Part shown: piece by piece, positions 8,290 through 17,753 of the stretch
Numbering within the stretch: position 1 is the first letter of the stretch
How the letters are laid out: each line of letters starts with the position of its first letter
Origin: Pseudomonas fluorescens HK44
Lineage (GTDB): Bacteria; Pseudomonadota; Gammaproteobacteria; Pseudomonadales; Pseudomonadaceae
Assembly (NCBI RefSeq): GCF_000217955.3
Contig: NZ_AFOY02000014.1
Coordinates: 80,005-144,004, forward strand
Length of the DNA stretch: 64,000 nt
Direction of reading: 5' to 3'
Position numbers and translations under genes: made by a program
The notes under the pieces: generated by a model
Seen by the model: only the letters and a program-made list of their open reading frames with translations
Database searches by the model: none
Told to the model about the DNA's origin: nothing

Positions 8290-9291
8290 TTATTCGGCGT
8301 TGCACAGGGCGAGGCAGTTATCGAGCATGCGGTTGGAGAAACCCCATTCGTTGTCGTACCAGGCCAGCACCTTGAGCAGCTTGCCGCTGGACTTGGTGTG
8401 GTTGGCATCGAAAATCGACGACAACGGGTTGTGATTGAAGTCGCTGGAAACCAGCGGCAGGGTGTTGTAGCCGAGGATCTTCGAGTGCTGGCTGGCTTCT
8501 TTGAGCAATGCGTTGACCTCGTCAGCACTGGCTTCGCGCTTGAGCTGCACGGTCAGGTCCACCAGCGACACGTTGATCACCGGCACGCGCACCGACATAC
8601 CGGTCAGTTTGCCGGCCAGTTCCGGCAGCACCAGGCCCACCGCTTCGGCGGCGCCGGTCTTGCTCGGGATCATGTTCTGGGTAGCCGAACGGGCACGGTA
8701 CGGGTCGACGTGGTAGACATCGGTCAGATGCTGGTCGTTGGTGTAGGCGTGGATGGTGGTCATCAGACCGCTCTCGATGCCCAGCTCGCGGTGCAACACC
8801 TGAGCCACCGGGGCCAGGCAGTTGGTGGTGCACGACGCATTGGAAATGATCTGGTGCGATTGGCGCAGGATGTCGTGGTTGACCCCGTACACCACGGTGG
8901 CGTCGGCGCCTTTGGCCGGGGCCGAGATAATCACTTTGCGCGCGCCGGCGCTAATATGGGCGGCGGCTTTGGCACGGTCGGTGAACAGACCGGTGCATTC
9001 GAACACGACGTCGACCTTCTCGGCAGCCCACGGCAAATCGGCCGGGTTGCGAATCGCGCTGACCGAAATCCGGTCGCCGTTGACGGTCAGGCTTTCCTGA
9101 TCGTGCTGCACATCGGCATCGAAGGTGCCGTGCACGGTGTCGTACTTGAGCAGGTGGGCATTTATCGAGCTATCGCCCAAATCGTTGATGGCGACGATCT
9201 GCAAATCCTGACGGTAGCCTTGGGTATACAGTGCGCGAAGGACATTGCGGCCAATGCGGCCAAAACCATTGATTGCAATTCGTAGAGTCAT
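8290..9291 (-). CDS. gap: glyceraldehyde-3-phosphate dehydrogenase, type I
   Basis: Oxidises glyceraldehyde-3-P with NAD and phosphate to 1,3-bisphosphoglycerate. 333 residues. The Rossmann motif [10 protein letters not shown] is at 7-16, the catalytic Cys154 is in SNASCTTNC, and His181 is in TTIHAYTND. The C-terminal [14 protein letters not shown] is typical. It diverges from edd across a 224-bp region with two HexR-type operators. It uses the triose phosphate made by Eda and matches the HexR-controlled gap of other pseudomonads. Confidence 0.96.
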   Translation of the reverse strand: MTLRIAINGFGRIGRNVLRALYTQGYRQDLQIVAINDLGDSSINAHLLKYDTVHGTFDADVQHDQESLTVNGDRISVSAIRNPADLPWAAEKVDVVFECTGLFTDRAKAAAHISAGARKVIISAPAKGADATVVYGVNHDILRQSHQIISNASCTTNCLAPVAQVLHRELGIESGLMTTIHAYTNDQHLTDVYHVDPYRARSATQNMIPSKTGAAEAVGLVLPELAGKLTGMSVRVPVINVSLVDLTVQLKREASADEVNALLKEASQHSKILGYNTLPLVSSDFNHNPLSSIFDANHTKSSGKLLKVLAWYDNEWGFSNRMLDNCLALCNAE

Positions 9292-9316
9292 CTGAAAAGC
9301 GCCTTCGTCATATTTG

Positions 9317-9331
9317 TTGTTGGAATTACAA
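9317..9331. promoter_or_regulatory. HexR-type operator, gap side
   Basis: TTGT-N7-ACAA, the half-site arrangement described for HexR in Pseudomonas. It lies 26-40 bp upstream of the gap ATG. Repression would be relieved by KDPG. Confidence 0.7.
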
Positions 9332-9378
9332 GATTATTCGCAAAAAAATAGAAAACAAGCCTTTTTAGTGGCAATATT

Positions 9379-9393
9379 TTGTTTTATCTACAA
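9379..9393. promoter_or_regulatory. HexR-type operator, edd side
   Basis: A second TTGT-N7-ACAA, 62 bp (centre to centre) from the first and about 123 bp upstream of edd. Two operators in one divergent region fit separate control of gap-mgsA and edd-glk-gltR-gtrS. Confidence 0.7.
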
Positions 9394-9515
9394 CGAGTGA
9401 CCTGAATCAACTGGTCCGAGTGGTCAAGAAAACCGTCAGCGCGTCACGCGTCGATGCCTCTTGATCAGCATAGACACGAACAGGTCGCCACATCCGTTAA
9501 CCTGGAGTTCTACAC

Positions 9516-11342
9516 ATGCATCCCCGCGTACTTGAGGTCACTGAACGGCTTGTCACCCGTAGCCGCGCTACCCGTGAGGCCTACCTTGCACTGATTCGCG
9601 GCGCCGCCAGCGATGGCCCGATGCGCGGCAAGCTGCAATGCGCCAACTTCGCCCACGGCGTGGCCGGGTGTGGCACCGAAGACAAGCAAAGCTTGCGGAT
9701 GATGAACGCCGCCAACGTGGCGATTGTTTCGTCTTATAACGACATGCTCTCGGCGCATCAGCCGTACGAGCACTACCCGGAACAAATCAAACACGCATTG
9801 CGCGAGATCGGTTCGGTCGGTCAGTTTGCCGGCGGCGTGCCGGCCATGTGTGACGGTGTGACCCAAGGCGAGCCGGGCATGGAGCTGGGCATTGCCAGCC
9901 GCGAAGTGATCGCGATGTCGACCGCTGTCGCGCTGTCTCACAACATGTTCGACGCGGCGATGATGCTCGGCATCTGCGACAAGATCGTGCCGGGGCTGAT
10001 GATGGGCGCGCTGCGCTTCGGTCATCTGCCGACGATTTTCGTTCCGGGCGGGCCGATGGTGTCGGGGATTTCCAACAAGGAAAAAGCCGACGTGCGGCAG
10101 CGCTACGCCGAAGGCAAGGCCAGCCGCGAAGAGCTGCTGGAGTCGGAAATGAAGTCCTACCACAGTCCCGGCACCTGCACCTTCTACGGCACCGCCAACA
10201 CCAACCAGTTGCTGATGGAAGTCATGGGCCTGCACTTGCCGGGCGCGTCCTTCGTCAACCCGAACACGCCGTTGCGTGATGCCCTGACCCGCGAAGCGGC
10301 GCACCAGATCACCCGCCTGACCAAGCAAAGCGGCAACTTCATGCCCATCGGCGAAATCGTTGACGAGCGTTCGCTGGTCAACTCGATTGTTGCGCTGCAC
10401 GCCACCGGCGGCTCGACCAACCACACCCTGCACATGCCGGCCATCGCCATGGCGGCCGGTATTCAACTGACCTGGCAGGACATGGCCGACCTCTCCGAGG
10501 TGGTGCCGACCCTGAGCCACGTCTACCCGAACGGCAAGGCCGACATCAACCACTTCCAGGCAGCGGGCGGCATGTCGTTCCTGATCCGCGAACTGCTGGA
10601 AGCGGGCCTGCTCCACGAAAACGTCAACACCGTGGCCGGCCATGGCCTGAGCCGCTACACCCAGGAACCGTTCCTGGAAAACGGTGAGTTGGTATGGCGT
10701 GAAGGCCCGATCGAAAGCCTCGATGAAAACATCCTGCGCCCCGTTGCCCGTGCGTTCTCGCCAGAAGGCGGTCTGCGGGTGATGGAGGGCAACCTCGGTC
10801 GCGGGGTGATGAAAGTCTCGGCCGTGGCGCCGGAGCATCAAGTGGTCGAGGCACCGGCGATGGTCTTCCAGGACCAGCAAGACCTGGCCGATGCGTTCAA
10901 GGCCGGTCTGCTGGAAAAGGACTTTGTCGCGGTGATGCGCTTCCAGGGCCCGCGCTCCAACGGCATGCCGGAACTGCACAAGATGACGCCGTTCCTTGGC
11001 GTGCTGCAGGACCGCGGCTTCAAGGTTGCGCTGGTCACTGACGGGCGGATGTCCGGCGCCTCGGGGAAAATCCCGGCGGCGATTCATGTCTGCCCGGAAG
11101 CTTATGTCGGTGGCCCTTTGGCACGTGTGCACGAGGGCGATATCATCCGCGTCGATGGCGTCAAAGGCACCTTGCAGCTTATGGTGGACGCCGATGAATT
11201 TGCCGCTCGCACACCGGCCAAAGGCCTGCTGGACAACGGCATTGGTTGCGGTCGCGAGTTGTTTGGCTTCATGCGCATGGCCTTCAGCTCGGCAGAGCAG
11301 GGCGCCAGCGCCTTTACCTCTGCCCTGGAGACCCTTAAGTGA
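9516..11342 (+). CDS. edd: phosphogluconate dehydratase (Entner-Doudoroff)
   Basis: Dehydrates 6-phosphogluconate to 2-keto-3-deoxy-6-phosphogluconate. 608 residues, standard for the IlvD/Edd family (E. coli 603). The Fe-S ligand region [13 protein letters not shown], the block [20 protein letters not shown] (20 residues) and the substrate-binding [16 protein letters not shown] are present. The C-terminal [17 protein letters not shown] is typical. The ATG at 9516 follows TGGAG. The stop overlaps glk (GTGA), so glk is translationally coupled. First gene of edd-glk-gltR-gtrS. Confidence 0.97.
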   Translation: MHPRVLEVTERLVTRSRATREAYLALIRGAASDGPMRGKLQCANFAHGVAGCGTEDKQSLRMMNAANVAIVSSYNDMLSAHQPYEHYPEQIKHALREIGSVGQFAGGVPAMCDGVTQGEPGMELGIASREVIAMSTAVALSHNMFDAAMMLGICDKIVPGLMMGALRFGHLPTIFVPGGPMVSGISNKEKADVRQRYAEGKASREELLESEMKSYHSPGTCTFYGTANTNQLLMEVMGLHLPGASFVNPNTPLRDALTREAAHQITRLTKQSGNFMPIGEIVDERSLVNSIVALHATGGSTNHTLHMPAIAMAAGIQLTWQDMADLSEVVPTLSHVYPNGKADINHFQAAGGMSFLIRELLEAGLLHENVNTVAGHGLSRYTQEPFLENGELVWREGPIESLDENILRPVARAFSPEGGLRVMEGNLGRGVMKVSAVAPEHQVVEAPAMVFQDQQDLADAFKAGLLEKDFVAVMRFQGPRSNGMPELHKMTPFLGVLQDRGFKVALVTDGRMSGASGKIPAAIHVCPEAYVGGPLARVHEGDIIRVDGVKGTLQLMVDADEFAARTPAKGLLDNGIGCGRELFGFMRMAFSSAEQGASAFTSALETLK

Positions 11343-12289
11343 AACTAGCGCTGGTCGGTGACATTGGTGGAACCAATGCGCGTTTTGCGTTGTGGAAAGA
11401 CCAGCAACTGGAGTCGATCCGGGTGCTGGCGACAGCCGACTATGCCTGCCCGGAAGACGCCATCGGCGTCTACCTGAGCGGCCTCGGCCTGGCGCCCGGT
11501 TCGATTGGTGCGGTGTGCCTGTCGGTGGCCGGCCCGGTCAGCGGCGACGAGTTTCGTTTTACCAACAACCACTGGCGGCTGAGCCGCAAGGCCTTTTGCC
11601 AGACCTTGCAGGTCAATCGGTTGTTGCTGGTCAACGACTTCTCGGCCATGGCGCTGGGCATGACGCGCCTGCAACCGGGTGAGTTCCGGGTGGTCTGCGA
11701 AGGTACGCCGGAGCCGCTGCGCCCGGCCGTGGTGATCGGTCCCGGCACTGGCCTCGGGGTCGGCACTTTGCTGGATCTTGGCGAAGGCCGTTGGGCCGCA
11801 TTGCCGGGGGAGGGCGGGCATGTCGACTTGCCGCTGAGCAGTCCGCGAGAAACCCAACTGTGGCAGCACATCTACAACGAGATCGGTCACGTCAGCGCTG
11901 AAACAGCGTTGAGCGGCAGCGGTTTGCCGCGCGTCTATCGGGCGATCTGTGCTGTCGACGGGCATGAACCTATGCTCGATACCCCGCAAGATATCACCGC
12001 CGCCGGCCTTGCGGGCGACCCGATTGCCGTGGAAGTGCTCGAGCAGTTCTGCTGCTGGCTCGGTCGAGTGGCCGGCAACAACGTGCTGACCACCGGTGCG
12101 CGCGGCGGTGTCTACATCGTCGGCGGGGTGATTCCACGGTTTGCCGATTTCTTTCTCAAGAGCGGTTTTACCCGCTGCTTCGCCGACAAGGGCTGCATGA
12201 GCGAGTACTTCAAGGGCATTCCGGTCTGGCTGGTGACCGCCCCGTATTCCGGTTTGACCGGCGCGGGAGTGGCACTCGACCAGGCTTGA
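11339..12289 (+). CDS. glk: glucokinase
   Basis: ATP-dependent phosphorylation of glucose to glucose-6-P. 316 residues, bacterial Glk (ROK-unrelated) family: phosphate loop [13 protein letters not shown] at the N terminus, catalytic Asp in [13 protein letters not shown], adenosine motif [13 protein letters not shown], and [10 protein letters not shown]. It begins at GTG 11339 inside the edd stop (4-bp overlap). The C-terminal [12 protein letters not shown] is typical. It feeds Zwf and the ED pathway. Confidence 0.96.
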   Translation: MKLALVGDIGGTNARFALWKDQQLESIRVLATADYACPEDAIGVYLSGLGLAPGSIGAVCLSVAGPVSGDEFRFTNNHWRLSRKAFCQTLQVNRLLLVNDFSAMALGMTRLQPGEFRVVCEGTPEPLRPAVVIGPGTGLGVGTLLDLGEGRWAALPGEGGHVDLPLSSPRETQLWQHIYNEIGHVSAETALSGSGLPRVYRAICAVDGHEPMLDTPQDITAAGLAGDPIAVEVLEQFCCWLGRVAGNNVLTTGARGGVYIVGGVIPRFADFFLKSGFTRCFADKGCMSEYFKGIPVWLVTAPYSGLTGAGVALDQA

Positions 12290-12293
12290 TACC

Positions 12294-12430
12294 TGTGGCG
12301 AGGGAGCTTGCTCCCGCTCGGCTGCGAAGCAGTCGCAGAACCTGACACTGCGGTTCTCGGATAATCCGCGTTCGCCGGGTTCTGGAGCGCTTCGCACTCC
12401 AGCGGGAGCAAGCTCCCTCGCCACAAAAGC
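12294..12430. repeat. REPIN, type B
   Basis: Inverted pair with core TGGCGAGGGAGCTTGCTCCC at 12294-12320 and its complement ending at 12428. The inner arms contain CGGCTGCGAAGCAGTCG. It occupies most of the 207-bp gap between glk and gltR. It could stabilise edd-glk mRNA or reduce read-through. Confidence 0.85.
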
Positions 12431-12475
12431 TCGTTCGCGATGCATTTTTGATCAGGCATAATCCGCCCCAACACT

Positions 12476-12487
12476 AACAACAAGGAT
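12476..12487 (+). promoter_or_regulatory. Hfq/Crc CA motif and RsmA-like site at the gltR start
   Basis: AACAACAA (12476-12483) fits the AANAANAA motif bound by Hfq with Crc. It runs into ACAAGGATG (12479-12487), which resembles the RsmA/CsrA target ACARGGAUG. Both sit at the ribosome site of gltR (GTG 12497). Post-transcriptional control is inferred from the motifs only. Confidence 0.5.
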
Positions 12488-12496
12488 GCCTTCGAA

Positions 12497-13228
12497 GTGA
12501 GCTCAGTCAACAAGTCGATTTTGTTGGTCGATGACGATCAAGAGATACGCGAGTTGCTGGACACCTACCTCAGTCGCGCAGGGTTTCAGGTGCGGACCAC
12601 GCCCGACGGCGCCGGTTTTCGCCAGGCGCTGAACGAGGCACCGAGTGATCTGGTGATCCTTGATGTGATGTTGCCGGACGAAGACGGCTTCAGTTTATGT
12701 CGCTGGATTCGCCAGCACCCGCGTCAGGCCCAGGTGCCGATCATCATGCTCACGGCCAGTTCCGACGAGGCCGACCGGGTCATTGGCCTGGAGCTCGGCG
12801 CCGACGATTACCTGGGCAAACCCTTCAGCCCCCGTGAATTGCAGGCGCGAATCAAAGCCTTGTTGCGCCGTGCCCAGTTCGGTCAGGAGCGCTCTGGCGG
12901 CGAGGTGTTGGCCTTCGATGAATGGCGACTGGACATGGTCAGCCACCGACTGTTCCACACTGATGGCGAAGAGGTGATCCTCTCCGGTGCCGATTTCGCG
13001 CTGCTGAAACTCTTCCTCGATCACCCGCAGGAAATCCTCGACCGCGACACCATCGGCAATGCCACCCGTGGACGCGACCTGATGCCGCTCGATCGCATCG
13101 TCGACATGGCCGTCAGCCGCTTGCGCCAGCGTCTGCGCGATACCGAAAAACCTCCGCGCCTGATCCGCACCGTGCGCGGCAGTGGTTATCAACTGGCCGC
13201 CAATGTAGTCGCCAGCAATGGCCACTGA
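12497..13228 (+). CDS. gltR: OmpR-type response regulator of glucose transport (GltR)
   Basis: DNA-binding regulator of the glucose uptake genes. 243 residues: receiver domain with DDD acidic pocket (ILLVDDDQEIRE), phospho-Asp in LVILDVMLPDEDG and Lys in DDYLGKPFSPREL. A winged helix follows (ADFALLKLFLDHPQEILDRD, RIVDMAVSRLRQRL). The start is GTG 12497 with AAGGA upstream. The stop overlaps gtrS by 11 bp. Position between glk and gtrS-gtsA matches GltR of P. aeruginosa and GltR-2 of P. putida. Confidence 0.95.
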   Translation: MSSVNKSILLVDDDQEIRELLDTYLSRAGFQVRTTPDGAGFRQALNEAPSDLVILDVMLPDEDGFSLCRWIRQHPRQAQVPIIMLTASSDEADRVIGLELGADDYLGKPFSPRELQARIKALLRRAQFGQERSGGEVLAFDEWRLDMVSHRLFHTDGEEVILSGADFALLKLFLDHPQEILDRDTIGNATRGRDLMPLDRIVDMAVSRLRQRLRDTEKPPRLIRTVRGSGYQLAANVVASNGH

Positions 13229-14687
13229 GTTCTTCAGGCGCCTGATACGGCGGGTGCCGGTGCCACGTTCACTGCTTGGGCGGATGTTGCTGCTGACCCT
13301 GCTGGCGGTGTTGTTTGCGCAGACGCTGTCGAGCGTGATCTGGGTTTCGCAATTGCGTGCCACGCAGCTGGAAGGGCTGGTCACCGCGGCCCGCAGCCTG
13401 GCCCATTCGATGACCGCCAGCGTCAGTTACTTTCGTTCTCTTCCGGTGGCGTACCGACCGCTGGTTCTCGACCAGTTGCGCAGCATGGGCGGCACCCGTT
13501 TTGTGGTGACGCTCAACGATAAACCGCTGGAAATGCAGCTGTTGCCGCCGACCCCGCGCAAAGAAGCGGTGCTGGCGGCAGTGGATGACGTGTTGCGGCA
13601 ATCGCTGGGCGCGGACACCGACATCTCGGTGCAATTCGTCAGCCCGGACGATCTGCGGATCTTTAATGGCGGTTTGAAGCTTGATGAATTGCCACGGTCC
13701 TGGGCGCACTACGCGCTGACCCTGGAACCGGTCAACCCGCCGGTGCTGGTCACCCAAATCAAACTGGCGCAAGGTGAATGGCTGTACATCGCTTCGCTGT
13801 TGCCCGAGCCCTATACCAGTCTGGAAGAGCAGGGCCTGCCGTCGCAGCAGGTCTGGTTTATCGTGCTCACCAGCGGTTTTCTGTTGTTGTTCATCGGGTT
13901 GTTGGTGCATTGGCAGAGCCGGCCACTCAAGCGTCTGGCGCGGGCGGCGCGGGACATGTCGCTGGGCGCCGAAGTGGAGCCGGTGGCCGAGGGCGGTGGC
14001 AGTGAAGTGGTCGAAGTCGGCCGCGCCTTCAACGCCATGCGCGAGCGCATCAGCCGCTACCTGACGGAGCGCAGCCAATTGTTCAGCGCCATTTCCCATG
14101 ATTTGCGCACCCCCATCACGCGTCTGCGCCTGCGGGTCGAGTTGCTGGAAGATGAGCGGCTGCAAGCCAAGTTCGGGCGTGATCTGGATGAATTGGAGCT
14201 GCTGGTCAAAGGCGCGCTGCAATGCGTCAAGGACACCGACATCCACGAAAACATCGAGCCGGTGGACCTCAACCATGTGCTCGATTGTTTGGTCGAACCT
14301 TACCTGGCACCCAATGGCAATGGCCGTGTGACCCAGCAAGGTCGGGCGCTGGCGCCGTATCCCGGTAAGCCGCTGGCGCTCAAGCGCTGCATCGGCAACC
14401 TGATCGACAACGCCCTCAAGTACGGGCAGAACGCCCATCTGCACATCGACGACGATGATGCTGCGTTCATCCTGCACGTCGACGACGAAGGGCCGGGAGT
14501 GCCTGAGCAGCGACTGGAGCAGGTGTTCGAACCGCACTTCCGTTTGGCCGGCCAGCAGCAGGGTTATGGGCTGGGGCTGGGCATCGCACGCAATATCGCC
14601 CATAGCCATGGTGGGGAAGTGAGCCTGCAGAATTTGCGCGAGGGCGGGCTGCGGGTGACGTTGCAGTTGCCCCGTTCCCTTGACTGA
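13218..14687 (+). CDS. gtrS: sensor histidine kinase of glucose transport (GtrS)
   Basis: Inner-membrane partner of GltR, reported in other pseudomonads to sense 2-ketogluconate or KDPG-type metabolites. 489 residues: membrane segment 1 (MLLLTLLAVLFAQTLSSVIW), periplasmic domain about 40-210, segment 2 (VWFIVLTSGFLLLFIGLLV), HAMP, phospho-acceptor His in FSAISHDLRTPITRLRL, N box IGNLIDNALKYG, and G boxes DEGPGVPE and GYGLGLGIARNIAHSHGG. It is coupled to gltR by overlap. The ligand here is inference. Confidence 0.94.
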   Translation: MATEFFRRLIRRVPVPRSLLGRMLLLTLLAVLFAQTLSSVIWVSQLRATQLEGLVTAARSLAHSMTASVSYFRSLPVAYRPLVLDQLRSMGGTRFVVTLNDKPLEMQLLPPTPRKEAVLAAVDDVLRQSLGADTDISVQFVSPDDLRIFNGGLKLDELPRSWAHYALTLEPVNPPVLVTQIKLAQGEWLYIASLLPEPYTSLEEQGLPSQQVWFIVLTSGFLLLFIGLLVHWQSRPLKRLARAARDMSLGAEVEPVAEGGGSEVVEVGRAFNAMRERISRYLTERSQLFSAISHDLRTPITRLRLRVELLEDERLQAKFGRDLDELELLVKGALQCVKDTDIHENIEPVDLNHVLDCLVEPYLAPNGNGRVTQQGRALAPYPGKPLALKRCIGNLIDNALKYGQNAHLHIDDDDAAFILHVDDEGPGVPEQRLEQVFEPHFRLAGQQQGYGLGLGIARNIAHSHGGEVSLQNLREGGLRVTLQLPRSLD

Positions 14688-14700
14688 CCGGAACCGATCC

Positions 14701-14836
14701 TGTGGCGAGGGAGCTTGCTCCCGCTCGGCTGCGCAGCAGTCGTAAAATCTGCACCTCAGTACGTCAGATAAACTCCGGTGGCAGGTTTTGGGAGCGCTTC
14801 GCACTCCAGCGGGAGCAAGCTCCCTCGCCACAAAAG
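14701..14836. repeat. REPIN, type B
   Basis: Inverted REP pair of the same family as 12294-12430, just after the gtrS stop. The arms are 14701-14726 and 14809-14836. It separates the edd operon from the AGE/gts promoters. Confidence 0.85.
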
Positions 14837-14858
14837 CTCTGAGCATTTGTCACAAGTC

Positions 14859-14914
14859 AGTGACATAACCCGCCCCCTTCGTTACCCGTTTCACCTTCAC
14901 CGTTGTTTAGACTC
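14859..14914 (+). promoter_or_regulatory. candidate GltR-activated promoter of the AGE epimerase gene
   Basis: Three blocks: AGTGACAT (14859), CTTCGTTACC (14877) and TGTTTAGACTC (14904, possible -10 region). The same blocks with the same spacing (18 and 27 bp between starts) precede gtsA. No good -35 is visible, as expected of an activated promoter. Assignment to GltR is inference from gene context. Confidence 0.55.
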
Positions 14915-14925
14915 TTCCCAGTCAT

Positions 14926-14933
14926 AACAACAA
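14926..14933 (+). promoter_or_regulatory. Hfq/Crc CA motif, AGE epimerase gene
   Basis: AACAACAA directly before the ribosome site (AAAAGG) of the gene starting at 14947. It fits the AANAANAA catabolite-activity motif. Confidence 0.55.
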
Positions 14934-14946
14934 AAAAAGGCACCCC

Positions 14947-16206
14947 ATGAACACCACCCCTCCTGCCTTCAGCAGTTGGCTGAACGCACCTGCCCATCAG
15001 CAATGGCTGGCCGACGAAGGCCTGCGCCTGCTGGCGTTCGCCAAGGCATCGAAGCTGCCTGAAGGCTTCGGCAATCTGGGCGAACACGGCCAATTAGCGG
15101 CTGACGCCCAGGCCCACACCATGAACACCGCCCGCATGACCCACAGCTTCGCCCTGGCGCACATTCAGGGCTTGCCGGGATTCGCCGAGCTGGTGGATCA
15201 CGGCATCAATGCCCTCAATGGGCCACTGCGTGACGCCGAATTCGGCGGCTGGTTTGCGGCGCCCGATCACCGTGATGGCAATACCGGCAAGGCTGCGTAT
15301 CTGCATGCTTTCGTAGCACTCGCTGCCAGTTCTGCGGTGGTTGCCCAAAGGCCCGGTGCAGACGCCTTGCTCAACGATGCCATCGCGATTATCGAGCGGC
15401 ATTTCTGGAGCGAGGAGGAGGGCGCGCTGCACGAATCCTTTAATCGCGACTGGAGCGAAGAAGAGCCCTATCGCGGTGCCAACAGCAACATGCACGCCAC
15501 CGAAGCCTTTCTCGCACTGGCCGATGTCACGCAGGACAGCCGTTGGCTGAATCGCGCCCTGCGGATTGTCGAGCGGGTGATTCACCGGCATGCGGCGGCG
15601 AACCAGTACCTGGTCGTCGAGCATTTCGATCGAGACTGGCAGCCGCAGCGCGAGTACAACCACGACAACCCCGCCGATGGTTTTCGTCCTTACGGCACCA
15701 CGCCGGGCCATGGTTTCGAATGGTCGCGGCTGTTGCTGCATCTGGAGGCTGCACGCGTGCAGGCCGGCATGTTGACCCCCGGTTGGCTGGTGATCGATGC
15801 GCAGCAACTCTTCGCCAACAACTGCCTTCACGCTTGGAACGTCGATGGTGCGCCCGGCATTGTCTACACCCTCGATTGGGACAATCGCCCGGTCGTGCGC
15901 CAGCGTTTGCACTGGGTTCACTGCGAAGCCAGTGCCGCCGCCAGTGCCTTGCTCAAACGCACCGGTGAGGCGCAATACGAAACCTGGTACCGAGGTTTCT
16001 GGGAGTTCAGTGACCGCTGTCTGATCGACCGAATCCACGGCAGCTGGCACCACGAACTCGACCCGCAAAACCGCCCGGGCGCGCAGATCTGGGGCGGCAA
16101 GCCAGACCTCTATCACGCCTGGCAGGCGGTGTTGATTCCACGCTTGCCGCTGGCACCGAGCATGGCCAGCGCATTGGCTCAAGGCTCTGTCTCGGCACTT
16201 ATGTAA
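14947..16206 (+). CDS. AGE-family epimerase/isomerase, possible D-mannose isomerase
   Basis: 419 residues of the N-acylglucosamine 2-epimerase / YihS (alpha6/alpha6 barrel) superfamily. Family-like stretches include LGEHGQ, MTHSFALAH, EFGGWFAAPDHRDG, AYLHAFVALAAS, ANSNMHATEAFLALA, RPYGTTPGHGFEWSRLLL and GWLVIDAQQLF; the conserved His residues in MTH, MHAT, TPGHGFEW and HCEA are candidate catalytic groups. Family members interconvert aldoses and ketoses or epimers (mannose/fructose, glucosamine derivatives). Context inside the glucose block and a gtsA-like promoter favours a free-sugar isomerase such as mannose to fructose. The exact substrate is not shown by sequence. Confidence 0.8.
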   Translation: MNTTPPAFSSWLNAPAHQQWLADEGLRLLAFAKASKLPEGFGNLGEHGQLAADAQAHTMNTARMTHSFALAHIQGLPGFAELVDHGINALNGPLRDAEFGGWFAAPDHRDGNTGKAAYLHAFVALAASSAVVAQRPGADALLNDAIAIIERHFWSEEEGALHESFNRDWSEEEPYRGANSNMHATEAFLALADVTQDSRWLNRALRIVERVIHRHAAANQYLVVEHFDRDWQPQREYNHDNPADGFRPYGTTPGHGFEWSRLLLHLEAARVQAGMLTPGWLVIDAQQLFANNCLHAWNVDGAPGIVYTLDWDNRPVVRQRLHWVHCEASAAASALLKRTGEAQYETWYRGFWEFSDRCLIDRIHGSWHHELDPQNRPGAQIWGGKPDLYHAWQAVLIPRLPLAPSMASALAQGSVSALM

Positions 16207-16212
16207 CCATGC

Positions 16213-16268
16213 AGTGACATTTTGCCGTCGCTTCGTTACCTGCCAAGCGATCTACGCTGTTTAAACTC
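16213..16268 (+). promoter_or_regulatory. candidate GltR-activated promoter of gtsABCD
   Basis: AGTGACAT (16213), CTTCGTTACC (16231) and TGTTTAAACTC (16258), in the same order and spacing as upstream of the AGE gene (14859-14914). This twin arrangement points to one regulator, most simply GltR. Confidence 0.55.
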
Positions 16269-16300
16269 GATTGCAGCGCAAGCACCAGACTTGCATGCAT

Positions 16301-16308
16301 AACAACAA
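16301..16308 (+). promoter_or_regulatory. Hfq/Crc CA motif, gtsA
   Basis: AACAACAA just 5' of the gtsA ribosome site (GAAAGG). gtsA translation is therefore a candidate for catabolite repression by Hfq/Crc. Confidence 0.6.
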
Positions 16309-16323
16309 GAAAGGTACCGCTAG

Positions 16324-17631
16324 ATGAATGCGATTTCTCGCCTCGCCACTGTCGTTTCTCTTGCCACGCTGTTTCCCCTGACTGCATTTCCTCTCAGCAC
16401 CCTTGCCGCCGATTCCAAAGGTTCCGTGGAAGTCGTGCACTGGTGGACTTCGGGCGGTGAAAAAGCAGCGGTCGATGTCCTCAAGGCTCAAGTCGAAAAA
16501 GACGGCTTCACCTGGAAGGACGGTGCGGTCGCCGGCGGCGGTGGCGCTACGGCCATGACCGTACTCAAAAGCCGTGCCGTAGCGGGTAACCCGCCAGGTG
16601 TCGCGCAAATCAAAGGTCCGGATATCCAGGAGTGGGGCAGCACTGGCCTGCTCAGCACCGATGCGCTGAAAGGCGTTTCAAAAGCTGAAAACTGGGATGG
16701 CCTGCTCTCCAAGAAAGTCTCCGACACCGTCAAATACGAAGGTGATTACGTCGCCGTGCCGGTGAATATTCACCGCGTCAACTGGCTGTGGATCAACCCG
16801 GCGGTCTTCAAGAAAGCCGGTATCGAAAAAGCCCCGACCACCCTCGAAGAATTCTATGCTGCCGGCGACAAACTGAAAGCTGCCGGCTTCATCGCCCTGG
16901 CCCACGGTGGTCAGCCGTGGCAGGACAGCACCGTGTTTGAAGACGTGGTGCTCTCGGTCATGGGCCCTGAGGGCTACAAGAAAGCCCTGGTCGACCTGGA
17001 CCAGAAAACCCTGTCCGGCGCGGAAATGGTCAAGTCCTTCACCGAGCTGAAAAAACTCACCGGCTACATGGACCCCAACCGCGCGGGTCGTGACTGGAAC
17101 ATCGCTGCCGCCGACGTGATCAACGGCAAGGCTGGCATGCAGATGATGGGTGACTGGGCCAAGAGCGAATGGACCGCCGCCCACAAGGTAGCGGGCAAGG
17201 ACTATCAGTGCGTGCCGTTCCCTGGCACTGAAAAAGCCTTCACCTACAACATCGACTCCCTGGCGGTGTTCAAGCTCAAGGCTGATCGCACCGGCGATAT
17301 CGCCGCTCAGCAGGACCTGGCCAAGGTCGCGCTGGGTAAAGACTTCCAGAAGGTCTTCAGCATCAACAAAGGTTCGATCCCGGTGCGCACCGACATGCTC
17401 AATGACATGAGCGCGTCGGGCTTCGACTCCTGCGCCCAGGCGTCGGCCAAGGACTTCCTGGCTGACGAGAAGACCGGCGGCCTGCAACCGAGCATGGCGC
17501 ACAACATGGCCACCTCCCTGGCGGTGCAAGGCGCGATCTTCGATGTGGTGACCAACTTCATGAACGACAAGAGCGCTGACCCGGCCAAGGCCAGCGCCCA
17601 ACTGGCATCGGCCATCAAAGCCGCCCAGTAA
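16324..17631 (+). CDS. gtsA: glucose/mannose ABC transporter, periplasmic binding protein
   Basis: 435 residues, family 1 sugar-binding protein. The Sec signal peptide covers residues 1-29 ([16 protein letters not shown], cleavage near LAADSKG), without a lipobox, so the protein is free in the periplasm. The mature protein starts with [17 protein letters not shown], and [21 protein letters not shown] is family-typical (part: [11 protein letters not shown]). First gene of gtsABCD. It binds glucose in characterised pseudomonads; mannose or xylose binding is possible. Confidence 0.95.
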   Translation: MNAISRLATVVSLATLFPLTAFPLSTLAADSKGSVEVVHWWTSGGEKAAVDVLKAQVEKDGFTWKDGAVAGGGGATAMTVLKSRAVAGNPPGVAQIKGPDIQEWGSTGLLSTDALKGVSKAENWDGLLSKKVSDTVKYEGDYVAVPVNIHRVNWLWINPAVFKKAGIEKAPTTLEEFYAAGDKLKAAGFIALAHGGQPWQDSTVFEDVVLSVMGPEGYKKALVDLDQKTLSGAEMVKSFTELKKLTGYMDPNRAGRDWNIAAADVINGKAGMQMMGDWAKSEWTAAHKVAGKDYQCVPFPGTEKAFTYNIDSLAVFKLKADRTGDIAAQQDLAKVALGKDFQKVFSINKGSIPVRTDMLNDMSASGFDSCAQASAKDFLADEKTGGLQPSMAHNMATSLAVQGAIFDVVTNFMNDKSADPAKASAQLASAIKAAQ

Positions 17632-17753
17632 CACGAGGACCGCTGCGGGCCTGACCTGCGGCCAACCCCAGATCTTCGTCTCCCTGCATGGGCCATGGCT
17701 CGTGTAGTGGGGACGCTCGGTCCGGATTTCACTTCTTCAACTGGATTATCCCG

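Noticed and set aside
9510..11132. A 540-codon open frame antisense to edd
   Set aside because: edd is a clear full-length enzyme. The antisense product is rich in His, Arg, Gln and Val without family motifs, as expected from GC-rich codon bias read backwards.
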